Assembly (NCBI GenBank): GCA_963930775.1
Contig: OZ005705.1
Span: forward strand, 3,224,001-3,288,000
DNA: 64,000 nucleotides
Source: Cliona cf. orientalis
Taxonomy: Eukaryota; Porifera; Demospongiae; Clionaida; Clionaidae
Reading direction: 5' to 3'
A program made the position numbers and the translations under genes. Within the stretch, counting starts at the first letter, position 1. Every line of letters starts with the position of its first letter. Positions 44,600-53,883 of the stretch are shown in pieces. The notes under the pieces are model-generated. The model had not been told where the DNA came from, did no database searches, and was given only the letters and a program-made list of their open reading frames with translations.

Positions 44600-45136
44600 C
44601 ACAGTGGCTATTGATCCGGCAGCCGGATGACCTTTTCCAATGCTATAGGTCCGGCAGTCCCAGCCCCCTTCGGGGGCTGGGACTGCCTGCTGTATAATAA
44701 TATACATAGGACTATACATTCCATGGTAGGTAGGGCTATAGCTGGGTTTTGGCTATAGTATGGTTAGCAGGGTTAGTTCAGCGGCAGGGTAGGTAGGTAG
44801 GTTAGGTTTCGGCTACGGTATGGTTAGCAGGGTTAGTTCGGCAGGGTAGGGTTAGGTTTCGGCTACGGTATGGTTAGCAGGGTTAGTGATGTACTATACT
44901 AGTATCATTGTTTGGTGTATATAATTGTGAAAAAATGGATTCCAGCGGCGGCGGCAGTGGCGTGCAGTGGCGGTGTGACTGGGCTCTGGAGCCGATGGTA
45001 CGGGTTCGAATCCAGCTTGTTCACTTTGCTTTCGTTTTTTTTTCTAGCTCCTTTTTTCTAAAAAATTTCTAAGTATTTCTGCCGGATCTATAGCGTTGGG
45101 AAAGGTCGTCCGGCTGCCGGATCAATAGCCACTGCA
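44600..45136. mobile_element. Inverted-repeat element with 9-bp duplication inside H2
   Basis: Inverted ends of about 55 bp begin CACAGTGGCTATTGATCCGG and end CCGGATCAATAGCCACTGCA. The direct repeat TTTTCGAAA flanks it at 44591-44599 and 45137-45145. Comparison with H1 shows the same site without the insertion. The interior has three GGTTAGTTCGGCAGGGTAGG-type repeats (about 44750-44887) and a tRNA-like segment. Confidence 0.82.
44955..45043 (+). other. tRNA-like segment with Pol III boxes
   Basis: TGGCGTGCAGTGG (44958-44970) resembles an A box, GGTTCGAATCC (45003-45013) is a perfect B box, and a T9 run (45035-45043) could terminate Pol III. A full cloverleaf could not be drawn. It is likely a captured tRNA relic or SINE head inside the nested element. 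Confidence 0.4.
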
Positions 45137-45733
45137 TTTTCGAAAACTCTAGGATGGTGAGTCGTCAGACAAGGTTTTGTCCTGGAGGGCCGCCATTTAG
45201 CGAGTCACATGGCAGCTGAACAGTAAGTTTTTATGTTCGCTTTCTGTTCATGTAACTCGATAGTGTTCAAACGCTATACCTGGCCCTGTAGAGGCTCGTA
45301 AGCTATCGTTTCGTTTGTATATCATTACATAGAGGCTGTTTACCTTGGCAAAAACTGACGCAGGAAATTGCAAAACTTACCCGCACTTGCAGACAGATAG
45401 TGGCAGGTTTGCTTTTCGTTTTTGCGGACCATGGGGCAGGCATCAGGAGAGCTACTTACCTGTGCCTTGACTGTGCAAAGAACGTGGACAAAAACTGGAA
45501 TATAACTGTCTCATTTATTATTTATATGAACTTTGACCATGCGTGGGCGGAACACTATCCCGTACCGGTCGTAACCTTACAGAGCTTTGCAGGCTACTTG
45601 TCAATGCCTGCAAACATAGTTTGTTTTAGCTACAACTTGTGGTGACCATAATTGTTTACATAAGTACAACCATAGCATTCATGAGCATGCACAGGTGCCA
45701 CTGTGCAAAATTTGAATTCAATGCGCAGTGACA

Positions 45734-46702
45734 ATGTCTCAAGGGAAGGCCTATTCCGATGATTTGAGGTGGCGCGCTGTATGGCTGCACATTTTTAGTG
45801 GTTTGAACTATGAGGAAGTGGGAAAACTGCTCTACATGTCATCAAGGAGTGTGAGGAGGTACACAGAAAAGTACTACACTACAGGCACTGTAGAACCTGC
45901 CAATCAAAGGCATGGGCCACCTAGAATACTCACTGATTTTGAACAGCTGACTGTGCTTCAGCTACTGCTAGACAACCCTAACATGTACCTAGATGAGATT
46001 CAAAGGGAGCTTTATGATTTTACTGGCACAGTTGTCCATATTTCCACAATCTGTCGTACTGTTCATCGACTGGGTATGACCAGACAAAAGCTCAGATATG
46101 TTGCCCTTCAACAAAGTGTGGATCAGCGGGTCATGTTCATGGCCGACATATCTATGTTTGAGCCAGAGATGATTGTTTGGCTTGATGAAACTGGTTCGGA
46201 TCGCAGGAATAGTATAAGAGCTTATGGATATGGTCTACGTGGACTTACACCCGTAATACATAAACTACAAGTGTGGGGAAAGAGAATAACAGCTATTGGT
46301 GTAATGAGTATGCGTGGAATTGAGGATGCATACATTTATGAGGGCTCTGTCAATGGGGATGTGTTTGAACACTTTGTTCGTACTACCCTTCTACCCCTGT
46401 TAATGCCTTACAATGGTGTCAATACACACTCAGTGGTGGTAATGGACAATGCCACTATTCACCACCTTCAACGCGTGCAAGATATGATCTTGGGAGTGGG
46501 GGCACTAAAACGATTCCTCCCAGCATACAGCCCTGATTTGAATCCCATAGAGGAAGTATTCTCAAAGGTTAAGCGGTACTTGAAAGCAAATGATGCTTTG
46601 TACTTAGCCACACAATCACCACGTCCATTTGTTCTTAGTGCATTTCACACAGTCACACAAGAGGATTGTATAAATTATATTAAGCATGCTGGTTATTGTT
46701 AA
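45734..46702 (+). CDS. DD34E IS630/Tc1-type transposase, intact
   Basis: A single 322-residue frame without introns. The N-terminal half has paired helix-turn-helix character (LRWRAVWLHIFSGLNYEEVG, then SSRSVRRYTEKYYTTG, then the second HTH around LDEIQRELYDFTGT). The catalytic core has Asp151 in IVWLDETGSDRR, Asp238 in VVVMDNATIHH and Glu273 in [19 protein letters not shown], so 34 residues separate the second Asp and the Glu. The ATG at 45734 is chosen over an in-frame GTG two codons earlier. It ends 60 bp before the end of the convergent accessory gene. All catalytic residues are present, so it may be active. The exact branch of the superfamily is undetermined. Confidence 0.92.
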   Translation: MSQGKAYSDDLRWRAVWLHIFSGLNYEEVGKLLYMSSRSVRRYTEKYYTTGTVEPANQRHGPPRILTDFEQLTVLQLLLDNPNMYLDEIQRELYDFTGTVVHISTICRTVHRLGMTRQKLRYVALQQSVDQRVMFMADISMFEPEMIVWLDETGSDRRNSIRAYGYGLRGLTPVIHKLQVWGKRITAIGVMSMRGIEDAYIYEGSVNGDVFEHFVRTTLLPLLMPYNGVNTHSVVVMDNATIHHLQRVQDMILGVGALKRFLPAYSPDLNPIEEVFSKVKRYLKANDALYLATQSPRPFVLSAFHTVTQEDCINYIKHAGYC

Positions 46703-46762
46703 TTATAGTAACCAACAAAATATTATACCTACAGAATAATTAAATTTTTTATTGTGTCATTT

Positions 46763-47839
46763 TTAACGATATTCATCCATTTTCTTAATATAAAATTGCC
46801 GTTCTTTATCAAATTCTTCCTGTGTGAGAGCACCAACATCACGCAATCCTACCAGCTCTTTAATATGAGAGATGCATTTGCCTCGCAACTCCATAGTGCG
46901 TGATGCTGGAGAAATGGCAGTACTGGTAGTTGGTGATGTCTGTGAGTCGCTGCGCTGCTTAACTGGAGTCTTACGAGGTCCACCAAACATAGGATATGAA
47001 GGGGGCTTGTGCATATCTGTGTGCATTCCAGATACAACCACTTCTGACCAAAGACGATATTGGAGCTCATTATACTTAGACCCATGTATGCCTTTTAGTT
47101 CAGCCTTAATCTCAGCAACTTGCTCAGCCTTATCGTCCATGGAGATTTTTCTCTTTTTCGAAGGATGACTCGTACTGGCATTGCTAGTACTAGCCCCCCT
47201 CTTCTGAGCATCATCTGATTCACTGCCTACACCTATGCACCAAAATGTTAGACGTCCACCTTTACGGACAATAGACCAAGCATCACACAGGTCTTGTGAA
47301 CAATTAATCCAAAGCTTTTTGTTCTTGTTAAAATAACCAACGTCAAATTTCAAATTCCTTGGTAGCTCCGATTCTCCACAAACATAAAAAAGTTCTTCCC
47401 TGAGATTATCAACTGTTCCCAAATTACAGGGAAAATCCCTCAATGTACGCATGTTTATCACTTGCTTCTTATTTTGTGGATTGAAAATTTTTAGAAATAC
47501 TGTAGCAGATTCTGAGCTAGTAGACTCCTCACCCTGAGTGTTTTCTGGCTCTGGAGATGAATCATGTCCAGTCAGATCCACATCCGGGCCATGATGCGGC
47601 TCCGTAGGCCTTGGCCAGGGTGCGCGTTCACGCTGTCCAAACAGGGCTTGTGGTGGTAGTTGAGTGTGATGATCTCCAATTAGAATAGGGCTTTGAGGCG
47701 GTGGTAGAAGATAGCGCTCAGAACTAGGACCACACATACCAGTAGCAGAGAGGGTGTAGTAGTTAGTTACTCCACCAGGCACTCTAGCCTGAAAGCTGTG
47801 CCCGGGTCCAATAGCAGATGGGTCAAAATTGCCTGCCAT
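46763..47839 (-). CDS. Accessory protein of the DD34E transposon, possible PB1-like domain
   Basis: Intact 358-residue frame starting at ATG 47839 (MAGNFDPSAIGPGHS). A Pro/Ser/Glu-rich N-terminus of about 110 residues is followed by a compact segment (about 115-210) from VFLKIFNPQNKKQVINMRTL through FDVGYFNKNKKLWINCSQDL to WSIVRKGGRLTFWCIG. Its pattern (strand, helix, then Y-x-N-x-x-x-x-W-I-x-x-S-x-D-L-x-x-A) recalls a PB1/ubiquitin-like fold; this is inference. Then come Ser/Thr-rich and KKRK stretches (a possible nuclear signal). The last 40 residues (CISHIKELVGLRDVGALTQE, then EFDKERQFYIKKM) resemble a SHOCT-type helical pair. No enzyme motif is seen. It lies tail-to-tail with the transposase, so a role in transposition or regulation is likely but untested. 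Confidence 0.85.
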   Translation of the reverse strand: MAGNFDPSAIGPGHSFQARVPGGVTNYYTLSATGMCGPSSERYLLPPPQSPILIGDHHTQLPPQALFGQRERAPWPRPTEPHHGPDVDLTGHDSSPEPENTQGEESTSSESATVFLKIFNPQNKKQVINMRTLRDFPCNLGTVDNLREELFYVCGESELPRNLKFDVGYFNKNKKLWINCSQDLCDAWSIVRKGGRLTFWCIGVGSESDDAQKRGASTSNASTSHPSKKRKISMDDKAEQVAEIKAELKGIHGSKYNELQYRLWSEVVVSGMHTDMHKPPSYPMFGGPRKTPVKQRSDSQTSPTTSTAISPASRTMELRGKCISHIKELVGLRDVGALTQEEFDKERQFYIKKMDEYR

Positions 47840-48451
47840 CCGGCATTCAACACTGAGTTGCACTATTACTTGGTAGAGCGCGCCAAAATGGAAGGAAACA
47901 GAACCGTGTAATCATGCGCGCGTGCATATGGTAATATTATAGTATTATGTGCATGCGCACAATCAGCATTGTAGCACTAGTAATAGCAGCTGTGTACACA
48001 GTAGTACAGTACAGTCCCTAGACTGCAGCTAGCTGTATGGTTGGCCACAATCCAATTAGTCATGCACTCTAGTACAAGAAGTACAAAACCACATCATTCC
48101 CCTTTTCCTATTGCCATTGACAAGTAACCTGCAAAGCTCTGTAACACCGAACGGCAATATTAATCATTATTTTCGGCCATTCGGATAATTAGAGTAAGTA
48201 CGGTAATAGTTAAGAATGCTTTGATGTGGGCAATTACCGGTCCTCTTTAGAGGCCACTTTTGGTCGCTAATTACATGCGTATAATCATCCCTGGCTCTTT
48301 CTGGACACGCCCACCATCGACCCAAAGCACTCGTATGGCCTCTTCGGCCACGCCCCCTCACGATTTGCTGATTGAATTAGTCAATGCTCATGCCCACGCA
48401 CTTTAGGTGTCACATATCCCCCCCCTCACACCCACGCACTTTGGTGATACC

Positions 48452-49336
48452 TTAAAAGAAGCTTCCCCATCACATGTACAATGGTACTGTCACAAAATGA
48501 ATGGTCCCTTGCTACAAGTGGTCCCCTGGACTGTCCGTTTCCGCTAAAATAGACCCCCATAGTCACAGACGGTCTCCCTTGCATGAGCTTTGGAACATAC
48601 ACACATACACACAAAGCCCGCCCATAAGGTGAGCGTGATGAAGTGCGAGGTCATAGTTGCCAAGTTTATGAGAGGAGAGACCGGGACAAAGTAGATTAAC
48701 GGTGCATGCACAAAATTTTACGGACCACGCCCACTTTCGGGCTATTACGTGCTGTCATACCCACTAAAACATCAGAAGAGGCTGGACATGACGTGTACGC
48801 GTATTAAGCTATAGTCACATGACCTTGGTATGCAATTATGCTGCCACACGTTCAGAAGAATACCATTTGCGAGTAGCTGGTAGCTAAAATAATGTTTGCG
48901 TTTGTGAACTATGGCCAAATCTAAAGCTGGAATGGAGATGAATCGTGTAGATCTAATGTAGCATAAAAAGAAGCCGACTGCAATCAACAAATATTGTTTT
49001 TGTTACTATTCTGAGAAACGAGTTTTCTCAATTTTGCAAGAAGTATGAGGGGTGGACAGGCAGGGTATGGCACTATCTTTTCTCATGGATTTCAACTTGC
49101 TTTCACATTTAAAACTGTCTTCAAGGCTTTAGATCATGATTTATATTTTGTACAATGTTGCATATGGGCCAACACGCCCATTTTTGTGCGCACGTGATCG
49201 TGTCCAACCTCTGCTAAAATATCGAGGTATACGAACTTAGTATACTGAGTTTATGCTTGAGTGCCATGAAAAAATTGTTCTATATTATCTAACTTTTTTC
49301 TACTTAGTGTATAACTTAGTACTAGTATTAAATAAG
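48452..49336. other. Intergenic DNA, no gene seen
   Basis: Unique-looking sequence with no supported gene or repeat. Confidence 0.4.
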
Positions 49337-49557
49337 TTGTTCCGGTTAATAGTTAAGAAAGAATGCTTTGATCTTTCTTTGATGTGGGCTATTACCTGTC
49401 TTCTTCAGGGGCCACTTCTGGTTGCTAATTACACGTGCATGATGATCCCTTAGACACGCCCGCCTCTGACCAAAAATACTCGTATGGCCTCCTTGGCCAC
49501 CCCCCTCACAATTTACTAGCCAATGCTCATGCTCAGCCATGCCCCTTTAATGGTACC
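49337..49557. repeat. Terminal unit of the G element, solo copy 1
   Basis: Starts GGTTAATAGTTAAGAAAGAA and ends TTTAATGGTACC, matching the last 230 bases of G1 and (inverted) the first 240 of G2, including GATGTGGGCTATTACCTGTC and ACTCGTATGGCCTCCTTGGC-like blocks. Confidence 0.75.
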
Positions 49558-49568
49558 TTTTGTTGTAA

Positions 49569-49793
49569 TTAATAGTTAAGAAAGAACATTTTGATCTTGC
49601 TTTGATGTGGGCAATTACTTGTCTTCAGAGGCCACTTCCAGTCGCTATGTGCCTAATAATCTTTCTAGACACACCCACCTCTGATCAAACACTTGTATGG
49701 TGTATGGTGTATGGTCTCGGCCACGCCCCCTCTCGGTTCACTAATTGAATTAACCAATCCCCACACTCACGCCCATATGCACTGTAATGCTAC
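49569..49793. repeat. Terminal unit of the G element, solo copy 2
   Basis: A second unit in tandem orientation (TTAATAGTTAAGAAAGAACA ... TAATGCTACC followed by TTAA). Both solo units begin at the same internal point of G, next to the place where G2 has a run of 28 A (52917-52944). Confidence 0.72.
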
Positions 49794-49799
49794 CTTAAT

Positions 49800-50716
49800 G
49801 TTAAGTATCAGTCCTTCCACGGTGCTGTTTGTACAGAATACAGGTATGCACTCACACTATGCACTTGGGTAGGTGTAAATAGTCGCAGCCCAGAAGTATT
49901 GAACTGTGTGCAATAACATCAAGAAGCTGAGTGCTTAATTTAGCATTTGAATAGCTTGTTGACATACCACCCAGTTCACGGCTATACTGACTCTACACAT
50001 ATTTCCAAGTGCCACCACGGCTATAATTCATTCCTCAAAATTGATGAGTGATGAGGACATCAAGCAACTAGGTAGAGTAATAGAAATGTATCTAAAATGA
50101 GTATACATATTTATTACAAGGAGTGAGCTCACTTCACTCACGCTCACTCCTTTATCCCTGTATTATTATTGTGCATGTGAGGTCGACGACCTTTACCTAC
50201 ATATTTATGCGCACGTGCACATCCTGCCTAATCATGTGACTTTGTCAATCAGCTAGCTAAAGAATTCGTTACTGATCTTGTAGCTTTGCTTGCAAGGGGT
50301 CCCAAGAGAAGATGCTTAGAATAGAATCGCCTCCCTCTGGAAAGTACCTATGGGCAGCATCGACTCCAGAATGTCACCCTTTCGCATTTTCCAGGCCATC
50401 ATATATAAGTGTACAGTTCAGTCTAATTCTGCCCTGCCGTTTTTTTGTTTTTTTTTGAAGCAGCTCACTTTAGTGGCTGCTGGGGCCATAGCCAGCCGTG
50501 TCAGTGGGCTCTCTGTTGTGGCGTCCCAAGTCCAGTGACACCGAGAAACATTTTTTAGCTCGGGTTGAATCACTTCCTGTCACCTCCCGCTCGTACGCAC
50601 GCACAGACAACTATAATCTTAGTATAATGGTAACGTCCTTTTGCAGAGCAAGACATCAATTTTCTGGCCTTTTAGAGAGCTTCCTTTCCTTAGGTTTGCA
50701 TAAAAATCACATCCTA
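49800..50716. other. Intergenic DNA with a short hairpin, no gene seen
   Basis: Holds a hairpin at about 50115-50155 (AAGGAGTGAG...CTCACTCCTT, loop TCACTTCACTC). A related hairpin is at 60227-60268. No gene supported. Confidence 0.5.
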
Positions 50717-50926
50717 AGCCTTTTACACGTAGTGCTTAATTTGGGTCAGAATCCACGTTAAACTAACTTGCTTATGTATGTGTAAATGTGCTAATCCATT
50801 TAATTGTGAACTGAATTAGTTAACCCGGATTGTAACCAACATCCTGATGTGGATTAGAAGTGGGTTACATGGTGGGCTATGCATGCACGGTTTAATCTGG
50901 TTCAGCTTGGTACGTGTAAATGGGGC
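50717..50926. mobile_element. MITE M2, relative of M1
   Basis: Ends AGCCTTTTACACG and CGTGTAAATGGGGCT. Shares TTAAACTAACTTGCTTATGT, AACTGAATTAGTT and GTGGGTTACATG-like blocks with M1 at 37734. Confidence 0.68.
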
Positions 50927-50969
50927 TATAGAGGGACATGTGAGCACTGTGCCCACCACCTCAATGCAC

Positions 50970-51296
50970 CAAGAGTATATATAATAGAGAGGGAGGGAGA
51001 GTATCCTACTTCACTATGGGACTGTGTTACAACACTTTACGGGGGTCATGACCTTTATAATGATATTCACAGGCTTGATGCCTCAGTCCTAGCCGTTTGT
51101 GGGCATGTAGCTAAACCTCATGTACTGTAGAGCACCAATGCAGGTTGATGCAGCTGCTATGTGAAGTTGTAGGACAATCTGTGAAACCACTTTGTATGTG
51201 AATATCATTACAAAGGTCATGACCCCCGTAAAGGGTTGTAACACAGGCCCATAGTGAAGTAGGATACTCCCCCTCCTTCTCTATTATATACTCTTG
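50970..51296. mobile_element. Long-TIR MITE L2
   Basis: CAAGAGTATATATAATAGAG at the left pairs with CTATTATATACTCTTG at the right; inner inverted arms include CCTACTTCACTATGGG and GTCATGACC. Nearly identical to L1 at 35926, implying recent spread. Confidence 0.82.
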
Positions 51297-52322
51297 GCTG
51301 CACAACTAACACAAAAAATAGTACCACCAAGGTTCGTATACAATGGATCTGAGCACGTTTAAGAAGTTAGACTTAGGGCGTTCACTGGACCCTAAAGCAC
51401 TTCAAGGGACTGGAGACAAGTGTGAACAGTAGGACAGTGTAGCACCTCTTGTGTATGACAGAAATTCACTGGAGCTCTGTCAGCATCAGCTTGAGTAGCA
51501 CTACTCAAGCTGTTGCTGATAGGACTGTCACATGTGGCAAAAGTCACCAGAGCTGAGGTCAATTGCATTCCTGGGGGTACCTTTTGCTGAAAATTTTGCG
51601 CCAGGAAGAAAAAATTTGGGGGTGTGTCTTAGTGTCCACATAATCGCATGTATTGTGAGTACCATGAAAAATTTAATTGCACCGTTCTCCAGCTCAGTAT
51701 ACCGCAACAGTTACTATTAAAGCTTGCTGTACTTACGTAGTCTATATTATCTATGCTATACCTACGCGATTTTGAACTTGGCTGCCAGTCACAGCGTAGA
51801 GCAGATCCAGCGAGGAGAGTTATCAAATTGCTGTCAATCATCTACAGTACAGAATGCATTTTACGTTCAGTTTGAGTAAAATAAAACTAAGCAATTTTCT
51901 AGTAGCTATCACTCTTGAGTCACAGCCAGTGATACCCATCTACTGAACAGCTAGCTACTCTTAGTCATAATTTTATAATTGTTTTCAAATCTCCATTAGC
52001 AGATAGCTACGTGATAATTATTGCTCAAGTTCTCATAGATATAATATAGAAAACAGCACAATTTGAACTGACACGTAAACACAGACAGAATGACACTCAT
52101 GAGCTTTTTTCCATTGCTGTAACTTCTCATCTCCTGGATAATGTTAAGATGGGTAACACAATGATTATTATTATTGCCGTACAAATAATATGGTGCGGTA
52201 TTGTATCATAACTAAATTACTGACTTGCACGCAATGTATAGCACATTTTGAGTCAATACAAGTGTTAACACTAGCAAATGACACTGTATAAGTTATTCTC
52301 ACTGTACCCAGCCAAAATCCAC
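51297..52322. other. Intergenic DNA, no gene seen
   Basis: AT-rich sequence. AGCATCAGCTTGAGTAGCA near 51485 pairs with an inverted copy next to it. No gene supported. Confidence 0.45.
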
Positions 52323-52501
52323 CTACCCTCCGGGTTGGTATAAAAAGAGTAACGAGAAACGGGGAATGGGAAATATGGAAACGTGGAAATGTGGAAATAG
52401 AGGAATGCTGAATTAGTGGATGGCGCGCGCTTGGTAGAGTAACTGGAGACCCGGACAAAACTTGGCAGTTGCTGCACTATTTGTTTTCCACACTCTAACA
52501 A

Positions 52502-52609
52502 TGGCTACAGGACTATCGAGATGCGAGCTCATTGATCTCACCATGAGCTCTCCTGATTCTACTGATACAGAGGCTGAAAGTGGCTCAGACGAGTGTCATT
52601 GTCACTGAT
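52502..52609 (+). other. Possible 5' exon or upstream reading frame of the MULE gene
   Basis: A short frame from ATG 52502 (MATGLSRCELIDLTMSSPDS, then an acidic Thr/Glu/Ser stretch) ends at TGA. The composition resembles the acidic region of the MULE protein encoded by exon 2, and a GT follows at 52617. It may be a 5' exon cut off from the rest by G2, or an upstream frame. Unproved. Confidence 0.3.
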
Positions 52610-52672
52610 GTGATAGGTACTTGGACAGATATTTGCTACATTGCTGTGATTAACTTCTTTATGATTATTTAA

Positions 52673-52916
52673 GGTACCATTTAATTGCGTGGGCGTGAGC
52701 GTCAGGAATGGCTAATTCAATTAGCGAATCGTGAAGGGGCGTGGCCGAAGAGGCCATACGAGTGCTTTTGGTCGAAGGTGGGCGTGTCCAGAATCGGCCA
52801 GGGATGATTATGCGCGTGTAATTAGCGACCGGAAGTGGCCCCTGAAGAAAAGGCCGGTAATTGCCCACATCAAAGCAAGATCAAAGCATTCTTTCTTAAC
52901 TATTAACCGCAACGAC

Positions 52917-52947
<31 letters not shown>

Positions 52948-53687
52948 TATTAGGCCTAATTAAGCGTGTGGGCGTGTTCCTGGCACTGTGTGGAGTGTGT
53001 GCGTGTGCGTTAATGCAGGTTTTATTGCTTCCGATTGGGCGTGGCTTCACGGGCCAGTGCTTGGACATCGGCGCCTGGGACTTGGCCTCGGCGATAGGTG
53101 GGCGTGTCCCGGAAGCGGTGGTGACCTTTGAACCCCGCGAGGAGGCTTTGGGGGCGTGGCAGGAGGTCAAAGGTGAGGCCATGTCTGTTAATGAGGCACT
53201 GTACGGCGGTGCGATCGAGGGGCCTGTACGGCTGGACGGAAGCTGACGATGGTTTGAAGCGGATGTGGTTGCGATGACGTGTTGTTACTCCGCCCACACA
53301 GGAAATGAGGTGAGCTCTTGCGTGGGCGGTGTGGCAGAACGGCCTCCAAGTGTTTGTGTGTGTTTTGGCCTTGAGGAAGCTGTGTGTTTTAATTGGGATT
53401 GATTGTGGGCTTCCGGTGGACATCCGGTGGTTAGTAGGCACTTGATTGAGAATGGTGGTCCTTGGGGAAGAGGGTGGGGCTGTTTTGGGCGTGGCCTGGC
53501 CCCTCCCTTCCGGCTCGGCTTCCGGTCCATGGAGGATATTAAATGAACACTTCCGGCTCTAGCAGCCACACCCCTGAGACCTGTGCAATTAAAAGGGCGT
53601 GGTTACACAACATGCACCTCACTAATGACTTTGATGTGGTTTAGGTGTCATATCCCCCACCTCACGCCCACGCAATTTAATGGTACC
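52673..53687. mobile_element. TTAA-flanked element G2 nested in the MULE
   Basis: TTAA|GGTACCATTTAATTGCGTGG and CCACGCAATTTAATGGTACC|TTAA, with TTAA at 52669-52672 and 53688-53691. It contains 28 A at 52917-52944. Open frames on both strands show no known domain, and the frames of G1 and G2 are not equally open. Target and terminal structure fit piggyBac-type non-autonomous elements. Confidence 0.85.
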
Positions 53688-53883
53688 TTAATACGCTGTG
53701 TCTACAGTGCCGGTACCGGCACCGCAATTTAAGCGTTATAGTGCCGGTAAGTCCATATAAAATACTGTACTCTTACGTAGCCCTAGACCCCGCCCCCTCC
53801 TGCATATGGCAATATAAATTTGTACATAAATTTGCCGGCACTCTAGACACTGCGTATTTAATAATAGCAGCACTGGTTCGAAA

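Larger units (their letters stand above)
44365..45576. mobile_element. TTAA foldback H2, itself interrupted
   Basis: TTAA|GGTTACGGGATAGTATTC at the left (TTAA 44361-44364). The right end near 45551-45576 reads ACTATCCCGTA, then a short disruption, then GTAACC followed by TTAC, one base off TTAA. Removing the nested element 44600-45136 leaves sequence collinear with H1 (38008-38660, opposite strand). Confidence 0.78.
43932..48203. mobile_element. CCGTA/TA autonomous transposon, 4.27 kb, two convergent genes
   Basis: Left end CCGTACTCGCTCTAATTATT and right end AATTAGAGTAAGTACGG are inverted repeats, flanked by TA (43930-43931 and 48204-48205). The empty site is known from G2, which proves the boundaries and the TA duplication. 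Subterminal sequence CAGAGCTTTGCAGGCTACTT (45580) is repeated inverted near 48125. It carries an intact transposase at 45734-46702 (+) and an intact accessory gene at 46763-47839 (-). Two later insertions (44365-45576 and within it 44600-45136) lie left of the transposase; without them it would be about 3.06 kb. It is a Tc1/IS630-type element with unusual gene content and possibly the source of the CCGTA MITEs. Confidence 0.85.
43201..48451. mobile_element. TTAA-flanked element G1, split by a 4.27-kb transposon
   Basis: TTAA|GGTATCACCAGATTGCGTGG at the left and TTTGGTGATACC|TTAA at the right define it. Subtracting the insertion at 43932-48203 leaves about 0.98 kb that matches G2 (52673-53687) along its whole length in opposite orientation. 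Across the insertion point the join GCGGTT + AATAG reproduces the uninterrupted G2 sequence. Its own coding capacity is not recognisable. Confidence 0.8.

Noticed and set aside
52731-53441. Open frames of 124 to 171 codons in element G2
   Set aside because: Long frames occur on both strands, partly through the poly-A run, and the corresponding region of G1 is not open in the same frames.
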